Below, in pieces: positions 7,780 to 14,352 of a stretch of DNA of 14,352 nt (positions within the stretch are counted from its first letter, which is position 1; every line of letters starts with the position of its first letter). The position numbers and the translations under genes were made by a program. The notes under the pieces are model-generated. The model made no database searches and had not been told where the DNA came from. It worked only from the letters and a program-made list of their open reading frames with translations. Source of the stretch: G020354785 sp964461435 (GTDB taxonomy: Bacteria; Bacteroidota; Bacteroidia; Bacteroidales; UBA10428); contig CAYWUI010000057.1 of NCBI GenBank assembly GCA_964461435.1, forward strand, positions 1-14,352. Direction: 5' to 3'.

Positions 7780-9522
7780 TTACATTTGTTTGCTGGTTGC
7801 ATACATCCCGATAGTGGTCCCTGTAAATCCAAAAGAATTTGCTGTTGAAAGAAAGTGTGCACTAACATCCTGGCATACCGCCTTCCATTGATTGTCATCA
7901 CCTTTGGCGAAATAAAAATCATAGTACATACCTCTTGAAACAACTTTTAATTTTACAGGATCGTCAAACATAATTACCTGTTCACCAAGAATTTCAATTC
8001 CATCTTCAGACAGTTTTTCAACAGACACCTTTCTATTGTTATCTGATTTTTTAATGGATAGAAAATATTGATGTGTCTCGTCTTTATATAATAAAAGACC
8101 AGCTGCTTCCTTGTCATTATTCGGATTGAATATAACTTTTGTAGAGCACTCAAAATTGTGGTGTTGCATCCTTCGGCAAACGAATGCAGGGGTTTTCTTT
8201 TCAGAAGCATTAACATCTATACATTTCAAGGTAAGATATCCGGGTTTTTCAGTTAATGAATATAGATCTTTTGCCGGGGATCTTAAAGTTATCCAATAAT
8301 CGGGTAAAGTATATGAGTCAAATGATTCATTTTTTTCAAAATTGCCAAAAGTGACTTCTCCCTTTTTCTTTACCTCTTTTCTTTTAAGAATCATTGGGAC
8401 TGTTTCCTCACCTTGCGTCATATATGGAAACCCGTCTTCACTCCACCTTACAGGCATCAAAAAGGTCTCTCTTCCTAAATTTTCAAATTTATTTTCTATA
8501 GGACGGCATGCTAAAAAAACAGACCACCAATTACCTTCTTTTGTCTGGATCAAGTCTGCATGTCCTGCACATGTAATTGGATTTTTCCTGTTAGGGTCGA
8601 GGTGCCTTTGCGTTAAAATAGGATTTTTTTCCCAGGGTTTAAAATCACCCATGGGAGAGTCTCCTTTAAATATAACCTCAGAATGCCATGGGCCTGTGCC
8701 ACCTTCTGCAGCCATAAGATAATACTGCCCATTTATTTTGTATATGTGGGGACCCTCAATCCATATTGGTTTTTCTTCTGGCCGGACACCACCATTCACA
8801 ATTTCTTTTTCAGGCCCAACAATCTTTTCGGTTTCAACATCAAACTCACGGATTTTTATTGCCCTGTGTCCGTCATATAAAACTGGCCCTTCGGGTTCAT
8901 CATTGTTTAAAATATATGCCTTGCCGTCATCATCAAAAAAGAATGAAGGATCTATTCCCCTCAAATCTCTCAACCAAACAGGATCAGACCAGGAACCAAA
9001 AGGATCTTTTGTTTTTACAAAAAAGCTTCCTGCACCAACATTGGTCGTAATCATGTAATATGTCTTGTTATGGGGATTGTAGCTTATAGCTGGTGCAAAT
9101 ATACCCCCACTTGTGTGTTGTCCTTCAAAATTTATTAATTGCGAAGGACGATCAAGAACATGACCAATTTGTTTCCAGTTTACCAGGTCGAGGCTGTGGA
9201 ATATCGGAACTCCGGGATAATATACAAACGTTGAAGTAACCAAAAAATAGTCTTTCCCATTTGAACATATACTTGGGTCCGAATACCAGCCCGGTAAAAC
9301 AGGATTGTAAAAATATTCTTCATCAGGTAACGGATTTTCTACATAAAATTGATCTTCTCCTTTGTATGTAAAATAATCAAAATATGCAGATGTACTGTTA
9401 GCAGTATTCAATTCTTTTATATTATCTTGATCTTGAGACTTTAAATGGCCTGTGTCTAAAAATAAAAAAATCATTAATAAGATAACATGTATTTTATTCA
9501 ATTTATAGTATCTTTTTTTCAT
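7780..9522 (-). CDS. Secreted glycoside hydrolase family 43 enzyme (beta-xylosidase / alpha-L-arabinofuranosidase type) with C-terminal beta-sandwich
   Basis: This 580-residue enzyme probably removes terminal xylose or arabinofuranose from oligosaccharides in the periplasm. Residues 1-30 form a signal peptide without a lipobox. The five-bladed propeller domain spans about 70-385. All three GH43 catalytic acids are in place: Asp82 (WYSDPSI, base), Asp191 (GIDPSFFF, pKa modulator) and Glu256 (IEGPHIY, acid). His321 in AGHADL is also conserved. The order resembles the Selenomonas xylosidase type (subfamilies such as GH43_11 or _12, remembered and not searched). Residues about 395-580 form the xylosidase C-terminal concanavalin-like sandwich (PAFVCRRMQHHNF, AAGLLLY, GFTGTTIGMYA). 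The protein stops right after YATSKQM, without the usual final FDYF-like strand, while a similar segment YFDYFTYKGED sits at residues 47-57. It is the first gene of the operon. Activity and substrate are inferred from the family only. Confidence 0.95.
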   Translation of the reverse strand: MKKRYYKLNKIHVILLMIFLFLDTGHLKSQDQDNIKELNTANSTSAYFDYFTYKGEDQFYVENPLPDEEYFYNPVLPGWYSDPSICSNGKDYFLVTSTFVYYPGVPIFHSLDLVNWKQIGHVLDRPSQLINFEGQHTSGGIFAPAISYNPHNKTYYMITTNVGAGSFFVKTKDPFGSWSDPVWLRDLRGIDPSFFFDDDGKAYILNNDEPEGPVLYDGHRAIKIREFDVETEKIVGPEKEIVNGGVRPEEKPIWIEGPHIYKINGQYYLMAAEGGTGPWHSEVIFKGDSPMGDFKPWEKNPILTQRHLDPNRKNPITCAGHADLIQTKEGNWWSVFLACRPIENKFENLGRETFLMPVRWSEDGFPYMTQGEETVPMILKRKEVKKKGEVTFGNFEKNESFDSYTLPDYWITLRSPAKDLYSLTEKPGYLTLKCIDVNASEKKTPAFVCRRMQHHNFECSTKVIFNPNNDKEAAGLLLYKDETHQYFLSIKKSDNNRKVSVEKLSEDGIEILGEQVIMFDDPVKLKVVSRGMYYDFYFAKGDDNQWKAVCQDVSAHFLSTANSFGFTGTTIGMYATSKQM

Positions 9523-9602
9523 TATTGATTAAAATTAGTGGTACTTTGATATTTTGACAGTTGTTTCAAACTATTAAAAATCTCCGAATGGTTTTAGAGT
9601 AA

Positions 9603-9613
9603 GTAACAATAAA
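9603..9613. repeat. Further copy of the operator-like sequence GTAACAATAAA in the GH43 leader
   Basis: The 11 bases GTAACAATAAA at 9603-9613 are identical to 9775-9785, which includes one half of the 21-base-period repeat. This copy lies inside the predicted untranslated leader, about 80 bases before the GH43 start codon, in the same orientation. It stands alone, without a partner 21 bases away. Confidence 0.4.
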
Positions 9614-9730
9614 AAATAATTTATGTAAAGCGATTGTTTGTGATAAATTGTAATAGGTAATAAACTTTTTTCTTTGAAATTTTAGCAGTAATGTTTTCAT
9701 AATAGTAGTTTTAACAATTAGTATTTATTA

Positions 9731-9749
9731 ATATCAAATATATTGATAT
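9731..9749. repeat. Interrupted palindrome ATATCAA-N5-TTGATAT overlapping the candidate -7 box
   Basis: Two perfect 7-base inverted arms (9731-9737, 9743-9749) surround ATATA. The -7 box at 9735-9742 lies inside. It could be a repressor site or simply a chance product of AT-rich DNA. Confidence 0.5.
9735..9742 (-). promoter_or_regulatory. Candidate Bacteroidota -7 box (TATATTTG) of the GH43-susC-susD operon
   Basis: The minus strand reads TATATTTG, an exact match to the TAnnTTTG -7 consensus of Bacteroidota housekeeping sigma factors. It is the only such match I found on this strand in the 507-base gap. No TTTG -33 box lies 19-21 bases upstream, consistent with an activator-dependent promoter. 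Transcription would start near 9730, leaving a leader of about 205 bases before the GH43 ATG. This is inferred from the consensus only. Confidence 0.45.
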
Positions 9750-9773
9750 GGTATGTTATATTGCTTATTTATA

Positions 9774-9802
9774 GGTAACAATAAATGGTATCAGGGTAAC
9801 AA
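9774..9802 (-). promoter_or_regulatory. Candidate HTCS/AraC-type operator: 8-base direct repeat with 21-base period
   Basis: GGTAACAA occurs at 9774-9781 and 9795-9802 on the plus strand (TTGTTACC on the transcribed strand), separated by 13 bases. The match extends to 11 bases with one mismatch (GGTAACAAyAA). A 21-base period puts both copies on the same helix face, as for AraC-family half-sites. The pair lies about 45-73 bases upstream of the start predicted from the TATATTTG box, where an activator would touch polymerase. The neighbouring HTCS has an AraC-type domain. Binding is inferred. Confidence 0.5.
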
Positions 9803-9815
9803 CAATTAGTTAGTT

Positions 9816-9834
9816 ATTCTGTAATTAACAGAAT
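9816..9834. repeat. Interrupted palindrome ATTCTGT-N5-ACAGAAT
   Basis: Perfect 7-base arms at 9816-9822 and 9828-9834 surround AATTA. No U-run follows on the minus strand, so it is unlikely to be a strong terminator for the HTCS gene. It lies just upstream (in minus-strand terms) of the direct-repeat operator candidate and could be an accessory binding site. Confidence 0.4.
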
Positions 9835-10029
9835 TTCAGGCATTAGCTCGTCAGAGAGAATCAATTAATAATGATACTAAGACAGTATTCTCAATAAGAC
9901 AATTTTGACATTTTTTGGCAAAAAATGAAGTTTTCAATAAAATATTATTTCAGATTCTGTTTTTACTGTTTTGACCTGTTAAAAGATAATCTTAACAAAA
10001 CACAATAATATTATTTTGTCAATAATTAA

Positions 10030-13000
10030 TTACTTTCGGTTTGTTTTTACAAAATTACTTGGCGATTGATTAAACTCTCTTTTAAAACATTTCGTAAAGT
10101 TTGATGGTTCTGTATATCCCACAGATAAAGCAACTTCGGCTATTTGCATATCTGTAGTCAATAATAGTTTTGCAGCTTTTTTCATTCTCATAGTCCGGAT
10201 ATAATTGTAAACGGTTTGATTTGCTAATGCAGAAGCCTTTCGATAAAGCTGCATTTTACTCATGGCCATATCTGATGCCAATGAAGGCGGACTAAAATCA
10301 GGGTTGTCAATATTTTTTTCAATAATCTTATTAAGTTTTTCTAAAAATTGAGAATCAAGTTTATTAGTAACAATTTCTGAATAATCAAAATCGATTCCTT
10401 TACTGAAAAGTTTCCGCAGTTTACGGCGTTGTTCGATTAGGTTATTTATCCGGGTTTTCAATATCGACATATTAAAAGGTTTTGTGATATAATCGTCAGC
10501 ACCAATGTCGTAGCTATTTTGTATTATTTCTTCAGAATGCCTTGCAGTTAATAAAATAACAGGTATATGGCTTGTGCGTTCATTATTTTTAAGTTTTCTG
10601 CACAACTCTATTCCATCCATTTTATGCATCATCACATCGCTCACAATCAGGTCGGGAATCCTGCTAATCGCTTCTTTTAATCCTTCCTGACCATTTGCCG
10701 TTTCTATAACACGATATCTTAATTGCAATTCATTGTGTAATAATTTTCTTAAATCCGAATTATCCTCGACTATTAAAATCAAGGGTTTTATGGCAGAGAA
10801 TTTTACTTCATCCTTTTTATCATCCTCTGTTGTCTCAGCGCTTTTTTCAAGATTCATTTCACTTGTGGTGATTTCATCTTTTTTATTTATATCAGATTCA
10901 TTATTTGGTTCTGATTCAAAGATTGGGAGATAAATCGTAAAAACGGAACCTTTGTCAACCTCACTTCCTATTAAAATGAATCCTTTATGATTCTCAACCA
11001 ATTCTTTGGTCAGTGAAAGACCAATCCCTGTACCGGTACTTCCGATTGGTTTGTTTTTGTATACTTGCTGAAAAGGATCAAAAATTTTAGAAATTGAATC
11101 TTTTGGTATACCTATACCGGAATCTGATAATTTGATTTCAAGATATTTATCGGCTAATCCTTGTAACGGGACTGACAAAGCATCTTTCACATCCAGCTTT
11201 AATGAAATAGTACCGAAGTCAGGAGTATATTTAAATGCATTTGAAATTAAATTAAACATAATTTTATCCAATTTATCTGAATCGAAGAATGTATATAACT
11301 GGGAACAAGAGGCTTGAAAAGTAAAATACATATTCCTTTTCTCAGCATAATTTTCAAAATTTGTATAGATCTTTTTGATAAAATCAATGATATCCCCTTT
11401 TTTCCATTCCATTTTAAGATAACCTTCTTCTATTTTCCTCAAATCAAGCAATTGATCAATTAGCCTTTTCAAACGCTGCACATTTTTAAGCATGATTTCA
11501 TAATATGATTTCATCCTGTTGCGTTCAACATTTTCATTCAACAATGTTTCCAAAGGAGCGGAAATTAGTGTCAACGGGGTACGTAATTCATGGCTAATAT
11601 TGGTATAAAACTGTAATTTCATTAAATCCATCTCATGAATTCTTTTTGCATTCATTCGTTCTATGGCCAGGGAATGTTTTTTCCTTTCTTCATTCAAAAA
11701 ATACATATAGGTATAAACTATTATAAAAACCAATAGAATAAAATATGCGATGTATGCCCATGTAGTTTTCCAAAACGGGGGATTCACTATAATTTGTAAA
11801 GATATTTCTCTGGAATTATTGATATGACCGGGACTAAAAGCCCTTGCCCTAAATATGTAATGACCAGGTCTTAAGTTTGTATAAGTCATTTTTCTTTCTT
11901 TATCCAACCTGTTCCAATTGGTTTCAAGTCCTTCTAAAATACAAGTGTACTGTAAATCATCATTTTGCTTATAATCCAACGCAGCAAAAGCTAAAGTTAT
12001 ATAATTCTGATTATGCTTTAAAGTGATTTGATTTAATATACTTATATGTTTTTTTAAAGGAGAATCTTTATTATGAATGGTTACAGGCTTATTAAATAGT
12101 CTGAAATCAGTAAATACCAGATTAGGTTTAAAAGAGGATTGAATGACATGATAAGGATTAAAATAAGTTATTCCCTTATTTCCTCCAAAATATAGTTTAT
12201 CTTCTGTTTTGCAATTTGATACAAAAAAGAAATCGTTTGAGATTAATCCATCTGCGGTTTTATAAATGTTAAATGAGAAATTAGATGGATCAAATCTACA
12301 TAACCCATTATTAGTGCCAAGCCAAAGTATACCAAGAGAATCTTCAGATATAGAATTGACGATATTATCATGAAATCCATTTACTGAATTGTACTCGCAA
12401 TAAATCCCGGTTTTAGTGTCCAATGAACAAATTCCTCCATCCTGCGTAGAAAACCAAATATCGCCTTTCTTGTCCTGAAAAATTACAAGTATTTTCTTTT
12501 CGGTAAGCAAATCTCCTTGTTCATTCTTAAAATTATGCTCAAATTGATATCCTTTTACAGTCCTGATAATTTTATTCATACCCGCCTGGGTACCTACCCA
12601 TATGTTTCCGTCTTTATCTTCCAATAAACTCATTATAATATTGTTACTAATGGAATGTTCATCTGCGGGATTGTTGTATAAATTTTTAATAATGACATTT
12701 GATTGAACGGATTTCCTTAATTCAAATGAATCAATTAAACTTAGTCCCTGCCATGTCCCAATCCAGATGTTTGTGTGTTTGTCCTCCAAAAGACACATAA
12801 TATAATCATCAGGTATTGGGTGATCGGGATAAGGTGCTGGGTATTTCCTGTAATTAATGGTACTTCCTGTTGTGTAACCGGCGTTTTTATCCGGAGTAAA
12901 TTTAATTACACCTTCTCCTTCTGTTCCTAACCATAAGTTGCCCTGAAAATCACATATGATTGCCTGAATATTTTTTCCAATGTTTTCCCTTTGGTTTTTT

Positions 13001-14181
13001 AATACTACATCAGTAATTGTTCCATTTTCAATATTGAATTTTTTCAAACCTTCTCCAATGGTACCTGTCCATAAAAAACCTTCTTTCGAATCTAATAATG
13101 ACCTGATTCCCAGTGTTAATTCAGGGTTAAGTCTTGATCTAATTGTTTGCGCATTGAAAATATCCGGCTTAATTCTTACCATTGCAATACCTTCTTCTGT
13201 GCAAAGCCAGATGGCGCCGTCTCTCGATTCATAAATTTTATAGATTACATTTGAATTTAAGTTTGCATACTTGTTGTTTTTGTTCGAAATCAGAATGGTT
13301 TCGGAACTATGAGTGATAGATTCCATAAGTATTAACCCGACATTTGAAATACTTAACCATATATTGGAATTGCTGTCTTTAAATACATATCTGGTCTGTA
13401 AATTTTTAGATTGCCCACTAATTTTAATATCTCTGAGTGAATAATTTCCAGTATTAAATATATCCAATCCTGTTTCGAAACAACTTTTCAATATATGAAT
13501 CGAATCAAGAAAAAAAAATGAAGAATTGGCTTTCAATGCCATAAATGTTTCCAGGATGTTTTTGGAAGGATCAAAAAAACCAATATCTGTCATGGTAAGA
13601 AACCATACCTTTCCGTCCTTTGATTCTTTGATATCTATTATTTCACTTGAGATTAGATTGGAATTGCTTCGGTCAAAACGTTTTAACAGTTTAAGACTGT
13701 TTTTTTTATTTTCAATTTTTTTAACCTGAAACAAACCATTATTGGTACCAACCCAAAATATTTCATTTTTATCCTTGTACAAACAATTTACTGATAAATT
13801 TGAAAAATCAACCGGTAAATTTAACGACAAGGAATTATACCTTTCTGTTATTGAATTGAAAAGAAGCAAACCTTTATTATAGGTACCAACAAGCAACATG
13901 CCCGGTTCATACTCAATTATCGCCCTAATATCTGATTCCGGGAAACCAATGAAATTATTCTTTTCTAAATCATATTTTGTAAAAGTATTAAGATCAAATT
14001 TATAGAGTCCATTTGCCATTCCAAACCATAAAAAACCAATAGAATCCTGAAACATACAATTGACCCTGTTTTTGGGAAGCCCATACTTTTCATTGATATC
14101 TTCAATGATGATATTGAATGCTGAAAGCTGCTGAATAAGCAAGATTATAATCAATACAAGTAATATTACATACTTCTTCAT
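10030..14181 (-). CDS. Hybrid two-component system (HTCS) sensor kinase / AraC-type response regulator
   Basis: This 1383-residue one-protein regulator senses a glycan fragment in the periplasm and activates PUL transcription. A signal peptide or first membrane segment (1-21) precedes about 14 Reg_prop-type blades with motifs such as GNLWLGTEGEGVIKF and GNIWVGTQAGM, enough for two seven-bladed propellers. A Y_Y_Y domain (about 735-800) and a membrane helix (about 807-829) follow. The kinase has the phosphoacceptor His864 in SHELRTPL, N-box Asn977/Asn981, Asp1020 in DSGIGIP and a G-box at 1047-1055. The receiver (about 1133-1250) keeps Glu1139/Asp1140, phosphoacceptor Asp1182, Thr1212 and Lys1234. 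The C-terminus (about 1285-1383) is an AraC helix-turn-helix domain with IAEVALSVGYTEPSNFTKCFK. All catalytic residues are intact. AAAGGA about 10 bases before the ATG could serve as ribosome binding site. It is co-directional with and upstream of the GH43-susCD operon, its probable target. The ligand is unknown. Confidence 0.98.
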   Translation of the reverse strand: MKKYVILLVLIIILLIQQLSAFNIIIEDINEKYGLPKNRVNCMFQDSIGFLWFGMANGLYKFDLNTFTKYDLEKNNFIGFPESDIRAIIEYEPGMLLVGTYNKGLLLFNSITERYNSLSLNLPVDFSNLSVNCLYKDKNEIFWVGTNNGLFQVKKIENKKNSLKLLKRFDRSNSNLISSEIIDIKESKDGKVWFLTMTDIGFFDPSKNILETFMALKANSSFFFLDSIHILKSCFETGLDIFNTGNYSLRDIKISGQSKNLQTRYVFKDSNSNIWLSISNVGLILMESITHSSETILISNKNNKYANLNSNVIYKIYESRDGAIWLCTEEGIAMVRIKPDIFNAQTIRSRLNPELTLGIRSLLDSKEGFLWTGTIGEGLKKFNIENGTITDVVLKNQRENIGKNIQAIICDFQGNLWLGTEGEGVIKFTPDKNAGYTTGSTINYRKYPAPYPDHPIPDDYIMCLLEDKHTNIWIGTWQGLSLIDSFELRKSVQSNVIIKNLYNNPADEHSISNNIIMSLLEDKDGNIWVGTQAGMNKIIRTVKGYQFEHNFKNEQGDLLTEKKILVIFQDKKGDIWFSTQDGGICSLDTKTGIYCEYNSVNGFHDNIVNSISEDSLGILWLGTNNGLCRFDPSNFSFNIYKTADGLISNDFFFVSNCKTEDKLYFGGNKGITYFNPYHVIQSSFKPNLVFTDFRLFNKPVTIHNKDSPLKKHISILNQITLKHNQNYITLAFAALDYKQNDDLQYTCILEGLETNWNRLDKERKMTYTNLRPGHYIFRARAFSPGHINNSREISLQIIVNPPFWKTTWAYIAYFILLVFIIVYTYMYFLNEERKKHSLAIERMNAKRIHEMDLMKLQFYTNISHELRTPLTLISAPLETLLNENVERNRMKSYYEIMLKNVQRLKRLIDQLLDLRKIEEGYLKMEWKKGDIIDFIKKIYTNFENYAEKRNMYFTFQASCSQLYTFFDSDKLDKIMFNLISNAFKYTPDFGTISLKLDVKDALSVPLQGLADKYLEIKLSDSGIGIPKDSISKIFDPFQQVYKNKPIGSTGTGIGLSLTKELVENHKGFILIGSEVDKGSVFTIYLPIFESEPNNESDINKKDEITTSEMNLEKSAETTEDDKKDEVKFSAIKPLILIVEDNSDLRKLLHNELQLRYRVIETANGQEGLKEAISRIPDLIVSDVMMHKMDGIELCRKLKNNERTSHIPVILLTARHSEEIIQNSYDIGADDYITKPFNMSILKTRINNLIEQRRKLRKLFSKGIDFDYSEIVTNKLDSQFLEKLNKIIEKNIDNPDFSPPSLASDMAMSKMQLYRKASALANQTVYNYIRTMRMKKAAKLLLTTDMQIAEVALSVGYTEPSNFTKCFKREFNQSPSNFVKTNRK

Positions 14182-14209
14182 AAATTCTCATCCTTTATCC
14201 ATTCATTAG

Positions 14210-14217
14210 CAAATATA
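14210..14217 (-). promoter_or_regulatory. Candidate -7 box (TATATTTG) of the HTCS gene
   Basis: The minus strand reads TATATTTG, identical to the box before the GH43 operon and an exact TAnnTTTG match. It ends 28 bases before the HTCS ATG, so the leader would be only about 20-25 bases and include the AAAGGA site. No convincing TTTG -33 box was seen 19-21 bases upstream. Confidence 0.4.
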
Positions 14218-14288
14218 CTAAAATATAAAATTTTAATTCATTTAGTCAGAATCCCTTTGTTTTAATAAAATTCTCTGAAATTGAGATA

Positions 14289-14352
14289 TCAGAATTCAAC
14301 TTTAACAAGTTTGTTGGCGCTGTAAATAATGTAATTGTTCCTGTTGTTGAGT
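14289..14352 (-). CDS. Possible C-terminal tail of an upstream minus-strand gene (uncertain)
   Basis: In one minus-strand frame, 20 codons run from the window edge to TGA at 14289-14291 and end YIIYSANKLVKVEF, an alternating hydrophobic pattern that resembles a final beta strand. A second minus frame is also open from the edge for 34 codons, so the frame is ambiguous. Neither is recognisable. If real, another co-directional gene ends just before the HTCS promoter. Confidence 0.2.
   Translation of the reverse strand, partial: LNNRNNYIIYSANKLVKVEF

Larger units (their letters stand above)
9523..10029. other. 507-base intergenic regulatory region between HTCS and the GH43-susCD operon
   Basis: No credible gene was found on either strand. 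The stretch is very AT-rich. It holds a candidate -7 box (9735-9742), a 21-base-period direct repeat (9774-9802) and two 7-5-7 inverted repeats (9731-9749, 9816-9834). A 10-base repeat AACAATTAGT occurs at 9713-9722 and 9801-9810, and a 12-base palindrome AATAATATTATT at 10004-10015 lies next to the HTCS stop. TAACAA occurs five times, always in the same orientation (starts 9604, 9712, 9776, 9797, 9993). No strong hairpin followed by a U-run, as expected of an intrinsic terminator, was found after the HTCS gene. Confidence 0.8.

Noticed and set aside
7743..7943. Alternative minus-strand frame at the GH43 3' end, ending KSAFKYAQKKLN, suggesting a frameshift that removed the C-terminal strand
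   Set aside because: The resemblance to the family's final strand is loose, and an equivalent YFDYFTYK segment is already present at the N-terminus, so an intact gene is simpler. Reads or homologs would settle it.
8342..9058. Plus-strand open frames antisense to GH43
   Set aside because: Composition is low-complexity and unrecognisable, and the opposite strand encodes a well-conserved enzyme. These are shadows of the real gene.
9977..9997. Inverted repeat TGTTAA...TTAACA downstream of the HTCS stop as a terminator
   Set aside because: The stem is only six weak pairs with no U-run on the minus strand. An intrinsic terminator cannot be supported.
13510..13517. Eight-A run within the HTCS gene (another eight-T run at 13700-13707) as a possible phase-variation tract
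   Set aside because: The reading frame is intact, runs of this length are common in AT-rich genes, and no sign of frame switching is visible.
1..14352. tRNA, rRNA, CRISPR arrays, insertion sequences, integrase or attachment sites
   Set aside because: No repeat-spacer pattern, transposase or integrase reading frame, or RNA gene was recognised by reading both strands.

Overview
The window is a single-strand (minus) polysaccharide utilization locus (PUL) from a member of the Bacteroidota. The assignment rests on a SusC/SusD outer-membrane glycan importer pair, a hybrid two-component system (HTCS), AT-rich DNA, start codons without strong Shine-Dalgarno sites, and TAnnTTTG-type -7 promoter boxes. 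The family signatures are clear. Genus cannot be read from the sequence.

All genes point left. In order of transcription, starting from the right edge, there is a short leader with a candidate promoter and a 1383-residue HTCS sensor/regulator (14181 to 10030). Next comes a 507-base regulatory gap (9523-10029) and a secreted GH43 glycosidase with a C-terminal beta-sandwich (9522 to 7780). It is followed closely by a SusC-type TonB-dependent transporter (to 4569) and a SusD-type surface lipoprotein (4557 to 2698). A second, unlike SusC-type transporter starts at 2586 and runs off the left edge without a stop. It lacks the usual N-terminal carboxypeptidase-regulatory-like domain, and its plug diverges from the consensus. 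A second SusD is expected just beyond the edge.

Likely logic: SusD and SusC capture a glycan at the surface and import its oligosaccharides. The periplasmic GH43 enzyme trims xylosyl or arabinofuranosyl ends. The HTCS periplasmic double propeller senses a fragment, and its cytoplasmic AraC-type domain activates the operon. GH43, an HTCS and tandem SusC copies together suggest xylan or arabinoxylan, an inference resembling the xus-type xylan loci of Prevotella and Bacteroides.

The most interesting non-coding signal is a perfect 8-base direct repeat with a 21-base period (9774-9802). It lies just upstream of a TATATTTG box that has no -33 box. This is the geometry expected of an AraC-family activator site, making it a concrete candidate operator for the neighbouring HTCS. 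Two further points are the short second SusC and a GH43 architecture in which the usual last strand of the C-terminal sandwich seems to sit at the N-terminus.
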